Below are positions 17,091-24,133 of a DNA stretch of 64,000 bases, one piece after another. Every line of letters begins with the position of its first letter. Position 1 is the stretch's first letter. The notes beneath the pieces were generated by a model. That model was not told the origin of the DNA. It was given only the letters and a program-made list of their open reading frames with translations, and searched no databases. This DNA comes from Lachnotalea glycerini (lineage in GTDB: Bacteria > Bacillota > Clostridia > Lachnospirales > Lachnospiraceae), in NCBI RefSeq assembly GCF_003201285.1, contig NZ_QICS01000001.1, forward strand, positions 644,678 to 708,677, written 5' to 3'. The position numbers and the translations under genes were made by a program.

Positions 17091-17141
17091 TTTATTATTG
17101 ACATATGCCAGCACTGATTCCTTTTTAGTCAAAAAAGCAGT

Positions 17142-17179
17142 AAAACCTCCAACTATAAATAAAAATGGTTGGAGGTTTT
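17142..17179 (+). terminator. Terminator of the permease pair
   Basis: Perfect 12-bp stem AAAACCTCCAAC ... GTTGGAGGTTTT with a 14-base loop, 52 bp after the permease stop codon and ending in TTTT. Confidence 0.75.
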
Positions 17180-17281
17180 CGTTATTTCTAAACTACTTGT
17201 TTTTTAATCAATTCGTTAACTGCCGCTTTCGATTTTGATCTGTTTCCGAATATTTTGTAATGATTTTAGTTTCTGCTTCCA

Positions 17282-18136
17282 TTACACCATTTCATTTGCA
17301 AATTTATTATTAATTTTCTCCGCTGCCTCCATCAAACAATCGCATGAAAATCTTTCAAAATCACCTTCATCAACCAATTGTGCAATGACTGGATCAATGG
17401 GAATTCTTCCCAATATATCAATCCCTATTTCTTTTGAAATATCATTCAATTTGCTTTCACCGAATATATTTATTTTTTTCCCACAATCAGGACATTTTAC
17501 ATAGCTCATATTTTCAACCAAACCTAATATTGGTATGTTCATCATTTTCGCCATATTATAAGCCTTTTTAACAATCATAGAAACAAGATCCTGTGGAGAA
17601 GTTACAATAACAATTCCATCCAATGGAATTGACTGAAACACGGTAAGTGGTACATCACCTGTTCCAGGCGGCATATCGATAAATAAGTAATCTAATTCTT
17701 CCCATACAACTTCTGTCCAAAATTGTTTTACTGTATTAGCAAGTATTGGTCCCCTCCATATTACAGGCGCATCTTCTTTGTCTAATAATAGATTTACTGA
17801 CATTATTTTAATATTGTTTGCAGTAGATTCTGGTATGATTCCCAACTCATTTCCCATTGCTTTGCGAGTAATTCCAAACATTTTAGGAATAGATGGTCCA
17901 GTAATGTCGGCATCAAGTATTCCTACTTTGTATCCTTTTCTACTCATCAATACTGCTATCATAGCGGTAACAAATGATTTTCCGACACCACCTTTGCCAC
18001 TTACAACTCCAATCACATTTTTTATATTGCTATACTGATTTAAGTCCTCTAGCATACTTTGTTTACTATGTTCACAGCCTTCACAGGATTCTTTTGTACA
18101 TTCACTATCAGAACATCCTTTTTCTTTTTCCTTCAT
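17282..18136 (-). CDS. Mrp/NBP35-family P-loop ATPase (iron-sulfur carrier type)
   Basis: Cytoplasmic ATPase of 284 residues. A Cys-rich N-terminus (CSDSECTKESCEGCEHSK) precedes the deviant Walker A GKGGVGKS near residue 47; further on are the switch DADITGPS, the motif DMPPGTGDV and a C-terminal CPDCGK pair that in this family bridges a 4Fe-4S cluster between two subunits. Role: assembly or transfer of Fe-S clusters to apo-proteins. Start at 18136 with GGAG upstream. Single gene, convergent with the permease pair. A fragment of a related ATPase lies just upstream at 18332-18439. Confidence 0.88.
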   Translation of the reverse strand: MKEKEKGCSDSECTKESCEGCEHSKQSMLEDLNQYSNIKNVIGVVSGKGGVGKSFVTAMIAVLMSRKGYKVGILDADITGPSIPKMFGITRKAMGNELGIIPESTANNIKIMSVNLLLDKEDAPVIWRGPILANTVKQFWTEVVWEELDYLFIDMPPGTGDVPLTVFQSIPLDGIVIVTSPQDLVSMIVKKAYNMAKMMNIPILGLVENMSYVKCPDCGKKINIFGESKLNDISKEIGIDILGRIPIDPVIAQLVDEGDFERFSCDCLMEAAEKINNKFANEMV

Positions 18137-18331
18137 AATAATACTCCAATCATAAATTTTATTTTACTATCAATTCATTAAAAAATATTTTAATGCAATT
18201 TTGGGCATATGTCAATATCGAAATCTTTTTAAAATTAATCTCATGCATTTTAAACATAAGTCATTTTCAATAATTATTATAATAGATATAAGTAACATCT
18301 GGCGCCTCTGCCTTAGTTATCGTAACATCTG

Positions 18332-18439
18332 TTAGCAGCGGTACCATATAACCATTATATTCATAATCGTTAAATTAATAATATTTTTAGCCAGTTTAGA
18401 TAAAGCAGCAACGACCGCTGTTTTTCCGGTTCCTCCTAT
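18332..18439 (-). pseudogene. Fragment of a MinD/CooC-type P-loop ATPase
   Basis: A 35-codon open stretch without a start codon reads GGTGKTAVVAALSKLAKN, the Walker A region of ATPases that sit beside Mrp genes and carry a ferredoxin-like insert. Stops bound it on both sides. It is too short to be functional. The sequence between it and the Mrp gene, and on to 18592, holds nothing else that I recognise. Confidence 0.5.
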
Positions 18440-18592
18440 TTACTGACTCTATAGTTTGCATAATAAATATAATTTTTTCTTTACTTTTGTCTCTGTCATC
18501 TATTGTCAAAACCTCTTAAGCTTAATATCTTCTCCTTATATCCTTTAAAAACTATTCTTGAGTTCAATTTCACCCAAAACTATCTAGTGAAT

Positions 18593-20296
18593 TTAAGGAA
18601 TTATTGGTAGCATTAAATATGAATCAAATTGACCTCCTGTGTATATAGTTACATCTGCATCCCATATTCTATCATCACCTGTTTGTGTGAATAGTGCACA
18701 GCCACTCTGACTTTGGCTTCCAATTTCTAAAAGAAGCCGATTTCCTTTAGGTATAACAATTGCACTATCCCATATTTCAATTTCTAATGGATAGGCTTCA
18801 CCTGGAATTAATTTTTGTTCCTCATCGAAAGTATAGTAAGGCTTATAATCAGTAGATAATTTATCATCTATTTTACGTAAAGAAGCACGTAACCATCCTT
18901 GACTAATAGGAAATTCATTTGAATTTGCTCCAGAGTTAACAACTTCATGACCCAATGAATCAATATTACGTAAAGACACAAAAATATCCATATCATCAAT
19001 AGTTGAAGATGCCCATAAACGGAGTTTGATGGGTCCAAGAATTTCTGTGGCATTTTCAAATGGAACTGTTTCAAACATTACACGTTTAGAACTACTTTCG
19101 TTCTTAGAAAATTTTTTTATAAAAGGTCTTGGCCAATATTTTGACTCTTGATCCTTATCACCTTTATAGCAAATCATTTCCTTAGATTTAGGAGCTTCCT
19201 TTGAAAGTGTTTTAGAACTTGCATTGAGATAAAATCTAGTCCATTGAGTTCGACTAAGTGGATACTCATTTTCGTAACGCCATTTATATCTATTTCCTCC
19301 ACTAGGAATTGCAAGCTTAACTTTAGGCTCTTTCATTATGCCAGTATCAAGTCCCTTAAGCCAATAATCTAAAAATTTTTTTTGCAATGCACGGCCTTGA
19401 GCAGTATAAAATTCACCTACATGACTACCAATGTGAACTTCAAGCCACTTATATTCAGATGCTGCATTTTGAAAGCCCAGGAAATTTCCACGTGTATGAA
19501 TTCCAGCACTAAACCAATTACTTGCTGATAAAACAGGTACCTTTACTTTATTGAGGTCAGCAAAACGATTTGTCCACATTTTATCACGTAAAGGATTATT
19601 TTTTACTACAGTAAGAAAATCAATACGATTATCTTTCAACTGCTCTTCTGAATATTCTCCATTAGGGTTATACTGATTAGGCAAAATAGCATTTTTCCAC
19701 CAAAATTCTAGAAAACCATTTGCTTGAATTCCCCCAGGACAAGCAAATTCAGCATAATAATCCACTGTTCCTTCCCATGGTATAATACAAGACAAATGAG
19801 GAGGTTGTTCTGATGCTACAGCCCATTGACTCATTGCTAGATATGAGATACCTAGTAATCCTATCTTTCCATTGCTCCATGATTGAGCTCCAGCCCATTC
19901 AATTGCATCATAATAATCTCTCTTTAAAGATTCTGATAATATATCAAGTTTTCCAGGAGATTTACCTATACCACGTTCATCTACTCTAAGTACAGCATAT
20001 CCTTGTGGTACCCAAAATTCAGGATTCGGAGTTTCCCAACTAAGCAATGGTCCTTTATCTTGACTACGAGAATATTCTATTGCAATTTTGGGATTAGCAG
20101 GACCAAATTCTGAAAAATGAAGATCTTTTCCATATGGGCACATCGTCATAATTACTGGAAATTTACCTTCTGATTTAGGTTGATAAAGATTAGCGGCAAG
20201 ATAATTACCATCACGCATAGGAATTTTTACTTCTTCCCACGTAAGTTCATAGAAATGATTACTTCTTTCATTAATATCAATATTGCATTGATTCAT
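18593..20296 (-). CDS. CocE/NonD-family serine hydrolase (X-Pro dipeptidyl-peptidase-like)
   Basis: Cytoplasmic alpha/beta hydrolase of 567 residues. The N-terminal hydrolase domain begins VKIPMRDGNYLAANLYQP and carries the nucleophile serine in GISYLAMSQ near residue 150; a C-terminal beta-sandwich follows from about residue 350 (EILGPIKLRLWASSTIDDMD). It probably cleaves an ester or amide; the substrate is unknown. GGAGG five bases before the ATG supports the start. The promoter and two TetR-type operators lie 225-290 bp upstream, separated from the gene by an inverted-repeat element at 20319-20519. The divergent TetR gene at 20859 is the likely repressor. Confidence 0.85.
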   Translation of the reverse strand: MNQCNIDINERSNHFYELTWEEVKIPMRDGNYLAANLYQPKSEGKFPVIMTMCPYGKDLHFSEFGPANPKIAIEYSRSQDKGPLLSWETPNPEFWVPQGYAVLRVDERGIGKSPGKLDILSESLKRDYYDAIEWAGAQSWSNGKIGLLGISYLAMSQWAVASEQPPHLSCIIPWEGTVDYYAEFACPGGIQANGFLEFWWKNAILPNQYNPNGEYSEEQLKDNRIDFLTVVKNNPLRDKMWTNRFADLNKVKVPVLSASNWFSAGIHTRGNFLGFQNAASEYKWLEVHIGSHVGEFYTAQGRALQKKFLDYWLKGLDTGIMKEPKVKLAIPSGGNRYKWRYENEYPLSRTQWTRFYLNASSKTLSKEAPKSKEMICYKGDKDQESKYWPRPFIKKFSKNESSSKRVMFETVPFENATEILGPIKLRLWASSTIDDMDIFVSLRNIDSLGHEVVNSGANSNEFPISQGWLRASLRKIDDKLSTDYKPYYTFDEEQKLIPGEAYPLEIEIWDSAIVIPKGNRLLLEIGSQSQSGCALFTQTGDDRIWDADVTIYTGGQFDSYLMLPIIP

Positions 20297-20318
20297 GTTT
20301 TTCCTCCTCTACATCTTA

Positions 20319-20519
20319 ATAACTTCTCGGAATCTTGAGCTCTTATTTCATAAGGCTTTCAGACTCCTTATTTTAAAAATCACCCGCATTTTTTCACAAA
20401 AAATCTTGACAAATAACCAAAAATTTGGTACTGCCGCCTTCTATGGCATTTTCCAAAATTACCAGTATTCAGTTTTTAATCTGTCTTAGCACCGATAGGT
20501 GCTAATTCCGAGAAGTTAT
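20319..20519. mobile_element. MITE-like element, 201 bp, with 15-bp terminal inverted repeats
   Basis: The ends are perfect inverted repeats, ATAACTTCTCGGAAT (20319-20333) and its complement (20505-20519). The element is flanked on both sides by CTTA (20315-20318 and 20520-20523), a plausible 4-bp target duplication. A second perfect hairpin, TTAGCACC-GATA-GGTGCTAA, sits at 20486-20505 inside the right end. No coding sequence of note. It lies in the untranslated leader of the CocE gene, between promoter and ribosome binding site. No parent transposase was seen in the window. Confidence 0.6.
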
Positions 20520-20521
20520 CT

Positions 20522-20585
20522 TAGTATAATATTATTAGTACATATGTACTAATAATATTATACTAGTACGTTTGTACTAATGCAA
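20522..20585 (-). promoter_or_regulatory. CocE promoter with two TetR-type operators inside a 44-bp palindrome region
   Basis: Minus-strand promoter TTGCAT (20580-20585), 17-bp spacer, TATAAT (20557-20562). The spacer is itself an operator, TAGTACGTTTGTACTA (20564-20579). A second copy, TTAGTACATATGTACTAA (20535-20552), lies just downstream and is the core of a perfect palindrome at 20522-20565. Both copies share TAGTAC ... GTACTA arms. One dimer would sit between -35 and -10 and another at the start site. The divergent TetR protein is the natural ligand-responsive repressor. Confidence 0.75.
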
Positions 20586-20858
20586 GTTTAATTTTTTAAG
20601 TATACATAACTTAAAAATTTACTAATTCCTTCTTTCTAAAATGCTATTTATATTAATTAAACAATTTAATTCATTAAAATATTCATGACATGTTTTAGTA
20701 AAAGTAACTTTTTAAAACATATTTATGATATAATACGAAATTATAGTGGAGATTATAAGTAAAAAACTTCTTTAGACTGATAAATTAAAATCACTTTTAG
20801 TTATTCAATATATATAGAAAAAGTAAATGTTTTTATACTTTTTTATTAAGGAGATTCG
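20586..20858. other. AT-rich divergent intergenic region
   Basis: Upstream of the TetR gene. A TATAAT-like box occurs near 20731 without a clear -35, and AAGGAGA precedes the ATG at 20859. No other repeat or gene seen. Confidence 0.4.
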
Positions 20859-21470
20859 ATGAGCAATAATTTAAAAAATAAAATTATAGACAAATCAATT
20901 GAACTATTTAATGAGAAAGGGTATTCTAATGTAAAAATGAGAACTATTTCAGAGGAATTAAATATAAGTATAGGTAATTTAACATATCATTTTAAGCGAA
21001 AAAAGGATTTAATGCTTTTTGCAATTGCAAAACAATACGAAGAATACAAAACATTAAAATTTTCATCAGATGTTTCTATGGAAGAACTTAATCAACAATT
21101 TCTAAGTTTTGATGCCTTTCGCAAAAAGTATTTCTTTTATTTTTATAATTTTACAGAATTATCTAAAGAATATCCTGAAATATCAAAAATCCAGATTGAT
21201 GTTGTAAATGAATTATATACTTATTATAATGACCTATTTTCTAATTTCATTAGTAAAGGAATTATGAAAAAAGAATTGTATCCTGGGCAATATGAAGATT
21301 TATCCACTTCTTTGTTATTATTGAATATGTATGGGGCACAGGAAATAATTTTTCTGAAAAAATTTATTAAAAATCAAAAAAATTATTTATCTATCTTGTG
21401 GAGTCTTATATTGCCTAATCTAACAAGCAAAGGAATTACATTATATAACAAATTAAAATCATGTAAATAA
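20859..21470 (+). CDS. TetR/AcrR-family transcriptional regulator
   Basis: Repressor of 203 residues. The helix-turn-helix lies at residues ~10-50 (VKMRTISEELNISIGNLTYH), with a helical ligand-binding domain after it that is rich in Phe and Tyr. AAGGAGA precedes the ATG. Divergent from the CocE hydrolase gene, whose promoter carries two matching palindromes, so it most likely represses that hydrolase and senses its substrate or product. Very AT-rich codon use. Confidence 0.85.
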   Translation: MSNNLKNKIIDKSIELFNEKGYSNVKMRTISEELNISIGNLTYHFKRKKDLMLFAIAKQYEEYKTLKFSSDVSMEELNQQFLSFDAFRKKYFFYFYNFTELSKEYPEISKIQIDVVNELYTYYNDLFSNFISKGIMKKELYPGQYEDLSTSLLLLNMYGAQEIIFLKKFIKNQKNYLSILWSLILPNLTSKGITLYNKLKSCK

Positions 21471-21576
21471 ATGACCCTATAACCTGATTACCATAAATGA
21501 AAGATACCTAACCACATCTTTTCTAAAATAAATTTCTGAAAACACTAGTAGCAAAGCTACTCAGTGTCGTACGTTT

Positions 21577-21615
21577 GCCAAATGCCAATTCGTGCTAGCA
21601 CGATTGCCACTTGGC
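21577..21615. repeat. Imperfect palindrome centred on CGTGCTAGCACG
   Basis: A perfect 12-bp core (21591-21602) extends outward as GCCAA-x-TG-x-CAAT arms with two mismatches, giving about 39 bp of dyad symmetry between two convergent genes. It could be a bidirectional terminator or the remnant of a small repeat element. There is no T-run. Confidence 0.45.
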
Positions 21616-21681
21616 TTGCCAACATTTAAACTATACTGCTTTCCCCTTGAAGAGCGCAAAATTACTGATGGTGCGGTAATC

Positions 21682-22113
21682 TTACATCTCTTTATCATAT
21701 TTGAAGCGATAATATATTCCATACCCTTGTACAAATAGATATGTGAAAACTAATAATAATAAAGCTATCATATCAATACCCATTAATGCAAAAGACAATA
21801 ACAATGCCCCATATACAAAGATCATCATATCATAAGCTTTTGCCTTAGATCGATTAGCAATTTCTACATTACGTTCATCATTTTTATCTATATTAATTTG
21901 TTTTTGTACTTCTGGATTACCTTTAATTGCTTTACATGAAATATAATTGCCCATTCCATGACCAAACACACCACAACCGAGACCGACACAGATATATGGC
22001 AATGCTAACATGATTCCTTGTGGATTAATTAAGTATTTAACCAAATATAATCCTATCACTAATAAAGCTCCACCCATTATTATTGCAATGTAACTTGATT
22101 TCAAACTTTTCAT
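21682..22113 (-). CDS. Small four-helix membrane protein of unknown function
   Basis: 143 residues with four predicted transmembrane helices: residues ~8-26, 32-55, ~93-112 and ~115-133. Between helices 2 and 3 lies a charged loop (QKQINIDKNDERNVEIANR), a pattern of membrane proteins often paired with a small helix-turn-helix gene. Its ATG overlaps the end of that regulator gene by 4 nt, so the two are coupled. The function of such pairs is not established. A weak ATTAC ... GTAAT hairpin follows the stop codon. Confidence 0.6.
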   Translation of the reverse strand: MKSLKSSYIAIIMGGALLVIGLYLVKYLINPQGIMLALPYICVGLGCGVFGHGMGNYISCKAIKGNPEVQKQINIDKNDERNVEIANRSKAKAYDMMIFVYGALLLSFALMGIDMIALLLLVFTYLFVQGYGIYYRFKYDKEM

Positions 22114-22313
22114 CTTAATTCCTCCTCAAATATAAATATTTCTTCAATTGTCATTTCAAAGTAGCGGGCTATTTTGAAAGCTAAAACAATAGACGGATTA
22201 TATCTTCCGTTTTCTAGTGAACCTATTGTCTGTCTAGAAACTTCTAATATAGCCGCCAATTCCTCTTGCTTGATGCCTCTTTGCTTTCGGATTTCTTCTA
22301 GACGATTTTTCAC
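22110..22313 (-). CDS. Small Cro/CI-type helix-turn-helix regulator
   Basis: DNA-binding protein of 67 residues of the short HTH_3 type (GIKQEELAAILEVSRQTIGS) with a C-terminal YFEMTIEEIFIFEEE tail. The start chosen is GTG at 22313, preceded by AGGAAGG five bases upstream; the ATG at 22349 coincides with the predicted transcription start and has no leader. Four-base overlap with the downstream membrane-protein gene. An inverted repeat across the -35 box suggests autoregulation. Confidence 0.75.
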   Translation of the reverse strand: MKNRLEEIRKQRGIKQEELAAILEVSRQTIGSLENGRYNPSIVLAFKIARYFEMTIEEIFIFEEELR

Positions 22314-22355
22314 AGCAACCTTCCTTTCAATGTTAAGTTTACTTTCCATAACCGA

Positions 22356-22409
22356 ATAATATCACTCTTTATAACCAATGTCAAGTATACTTTCCATGAA
22401 GTGTATACT
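22356..22409 (-). promoter_or_regulatory. Promoter and putative operator of the HTH/membrane-protein operon
   Basis: TTGACA (22379-22384), 17-bp spacer, TATTAT (22356-22361). An inverted repeat AGTATAC-N12-GTATACT (22384-22390 and 22403-22409) touches the -35 box from upstream, a plausible site for the encoded HTH protein. Confidence 0.65.
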
Positions 22410-22475
22410 AAAGTTTTCATCTAATTGTGTGGTATTCTATTTACCACGACTTAATAATGCTTGATTTGATATGCC

Positions 22476-22501
22476 AAAAGTCGAGAAAAATCTCGACTTT
22501 T
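22476..22501. terminator. Isolated perfect hairpin terminator
   Basis: AAAAGTCGAG-6 nt-CTCGACTTTT. It lies between the IS200-type element and the HTH promoter and would stop transcripts leaving the transposase gene on the minus strand. It may also be what is left of an older gene's 3' end. Confidence 0.6.
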
Positions 22502-22539
22502 CTATTTATATTACTCTGGAGAGTCAAAAGTTTTGTAAC

Positions 22540-23260
22540 CCTTAGAAGCCAATAAATCTTATAGAATATAAGCCAAAGCTTTGGAGATATAGCGTCGTCA
22601 CGAGAGCACTCATCGCCAGCCGGGCTATTTTTTCCGCAAAGCCCTAAAGGGCTCCCTTATTTCTTAGTGCTTTTGTTTACTGGCTCACCCGTAAACGGGT
22701 CATAATATTCTTTTAACGTCATTTGGTCATATTCACAATCTTCTTTTATTTGATTCTGAATATATTCTTGTATCTTTTTTGCATTTTTACCTACTGTATC
22801 AACATAATATCCTCTACACCAAAAATTCCTGTTTCCATATCGATATTTTAAATTTGAATGTCTTTCAAATATCATTAATGAACTTTTTCCTTTTAGGTAT
22901 CCCATAAATTCTGATACACTGATTTTGGGTGGTATTCTTACCAACATGTGCACGTGGTCTTTACAACATTCTGCTTCAATTATTTCTATCCCTTTTCTCT
23001 TACACAACATGCTAAGTATCTGACCTACATCCTGTTTGATTTGTCCATATAATACCTGTCTTCTGTATTTTGGCGCAAATACAATATGATATTTGCATTC
23101 CCACGTTGTGTGTGCTAAAGTATTTTTATCCATTATTGGATCCTCCTTTGTTTTATATGCGTGGTTGGCGAACCTTTACATATTATAACGCTGGAGGTTT
23201 TTTACTTAAAGCTAAAGCAAAACCGAGGGACCACCGGCATAGCCGGAGGTTTATTTTTAT
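22540..23260 (-). mobile_element. IS200/IS605-type insertion sequence (boundaries approximate)
   Basis: Single-gene element whose transposase is at 22657-23133. Ends of this family carry hairpins rather than inverted repeats. One candidate is ACC-a-CCGGC-ata-GCCGG-a-GGT at 23230-23250 on the 5' side; another is AGCCCT ... AGGGCT near 22640-22655 on the 3' side. Exact cut sites were not determined. Confidence 0.6.
22657..23133 (-). CDS. tnpA: IS200/IS605-family Y1 transposase
   Basis: Single-strand transposase of 158 residues. It starts with the family signature (TTWECKYHIVFAPKYRR), has the HUH metal-binding motif as HVHM near residue 60, and carries the catalytic tyrosine in the helix KKIQEYIQNQ near residue 125. 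Length is normal for an intact TnpA, with no accompanying TnpB, so IS200-like. AAGGAGG eight bases before the ATG. Probably functional. It landed just past the terminator of the bacteriocin-type export operon and outside any gene. Confidence 0.9.
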   Translation of the reverse strand: MDKNTLAHTTWECKYHIVFAPKYRRQVLYGQIKQDVGQILSMLCKRKGIEIIEAECCKDHVHMLVRIPPKISVSEFMGYLKGKSSLMIFERHSNLKYRYGNRNFWCRGYYVDTVGKNAKKIQEYIQNQIKEDCEYDQMTLKEYYDPFTGEPVNKSTKK

Positions 23261-23271
23261 GGTTATACAAA

Positions 23272-23310
23272 CAAAAACCGATGATCTGTGATTACTCACA
23301 AGTTCATCGG
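23272..23310 (-). terminator. Terminator of the lactococcin-972-type export operon
   Basis: On the minus strand, a stem CCGATGA ... TCATCGG with inner TGTG/CACA pairing is followed by TTTTTG. It lies about 30 bp beyond the small membrane-protein gene. Confidence 0.65.
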
Positions 23311-23342
23311 CTCTGCGTCTTAGCGTCTGGCTCTTTGATACC

Positions 23343-23471
23343 TTAGATATGTATTATCCTTCTAATTATAATTATTATATGTTGCATACCATATTTATAT
23401 AGAAGAAAAATAAATAACAAAAGAAGAAATAATAATAAGAAGATTATAGCTGTTTTTTTATTCTTTTTCAT
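23343..23471 (-). CDS. 42-residue membrane peptide at the end of the export operon
   Basis: Short frame beginning MKKNKKTAIIF, with one very hydrophobic helix of leucine, isoleucine and phenylalanine and a basic tail (IIRRIIHI). AAAGGA lies 11 bases upstream of the ATG, which is somewhat far. It starts 42 bp after the ABC ATPase gene and ends before the operon's terminator, so it is probably co-transcribed. Function unknown: it could be an accessory or immunity peptide, or a chance AT-rich frame. It has no cysteine or Gly-Gly leader and is not a lactococcin-972 precursor. Confidence 0.45.
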   Translation of the reverse strand: MKKNKKTAIIFLLLFLLLLFIFLLYKYGMQHIIIIIRRIIHI

Positions 23472-23512
23472 ACAGCGTTCATTCCTTTCATTAGAGTTAT
23501 TTGATAATCATA

Positions 23513-24133
23513 CTATAATTTGTTTAAATTAATAATTCTATCCGCTGAATCTGCAACTTCTTTATCATGGGTCACACAAACAATTGTTTTTCCAGCTTTT
23601 TTTATGTCTTTAAAAATCTCTATAACATCCATTTTATTTTTATAATCTAAATTTCCGGTAGGTTCATCAGCTAATACTAGCTCATATGGCTTCATCATCA
23701 TCCTTGCAATTGCTACTTTTTGTTGTTCTCCTCCACTTAAATGATAAACTTTTTTATTTAAATAACTAAGGTCTAAACCTACTTTTTTCATAATGTCATT
23801 TATAACCTTTTTATCCAGCTTTCCCAAATTAGATATTTTGATATTTTCTTCAACGGTTTTATTGGTCATCAATAAAAAGTCTTGAAATATATATCCAAAA
23901 AATTGTCTTCTAAGTCTTAATATATCTGTCTTGGTAAAATTAATTCTACCATTTAAACTTAATTCTCCACTATCTGGTTTTTCAAGTAATCCTATGATGT
24001 TTAATAATGTAGTTTTACCAACACCGCTCTCTCCAGTTATACAAACAAATTCATTTTTACTTATACATAGAGATACATTTGATAAGATTATTCTTTGATC
24101 AAAATTCTTATTAATGTTTGATAATTTTATCAT
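23513..24133 (-). CDS. ABC ATPase of a lactococcin-972-type export system
   Basis: ATPase subunit of 206 residues, MacB/LolD-like: Walker A GESGVGKTT near residue 38, Q-loop region GYIFQDFLL, signature LSGGEQQK, Walker B LVLADEPTGNLD, switch VCVTHD. Its gene overlaps the end of the 711-residue membrane protein by 4 nt, and ATPase plus large permease is the recognised arrangement of lactococcin-972-group export/immunity modules. It powers the permease from the cytoplasmic side. No bacteriocin gene was found upstream. Confidence 0.85.
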   Translation of the reverse strand: MIKLSNINKNFDQRIILSNVSLCISKNEFVCITGESGVGKTTLLNIIGLLEKPDSGELSLNGRINFTKTDILRLRRQFFGYIFQDFLLMTNKTVEENIKISNLGKLDKKVINDIMKKVGLDLSYLNKKVYHLSGGEQQKVAIARMMMKPYELVLADEPTGNLDYKNKMDVIEIFKDIKKAGKTIVCVTHDKEVADSADRIINLNKL

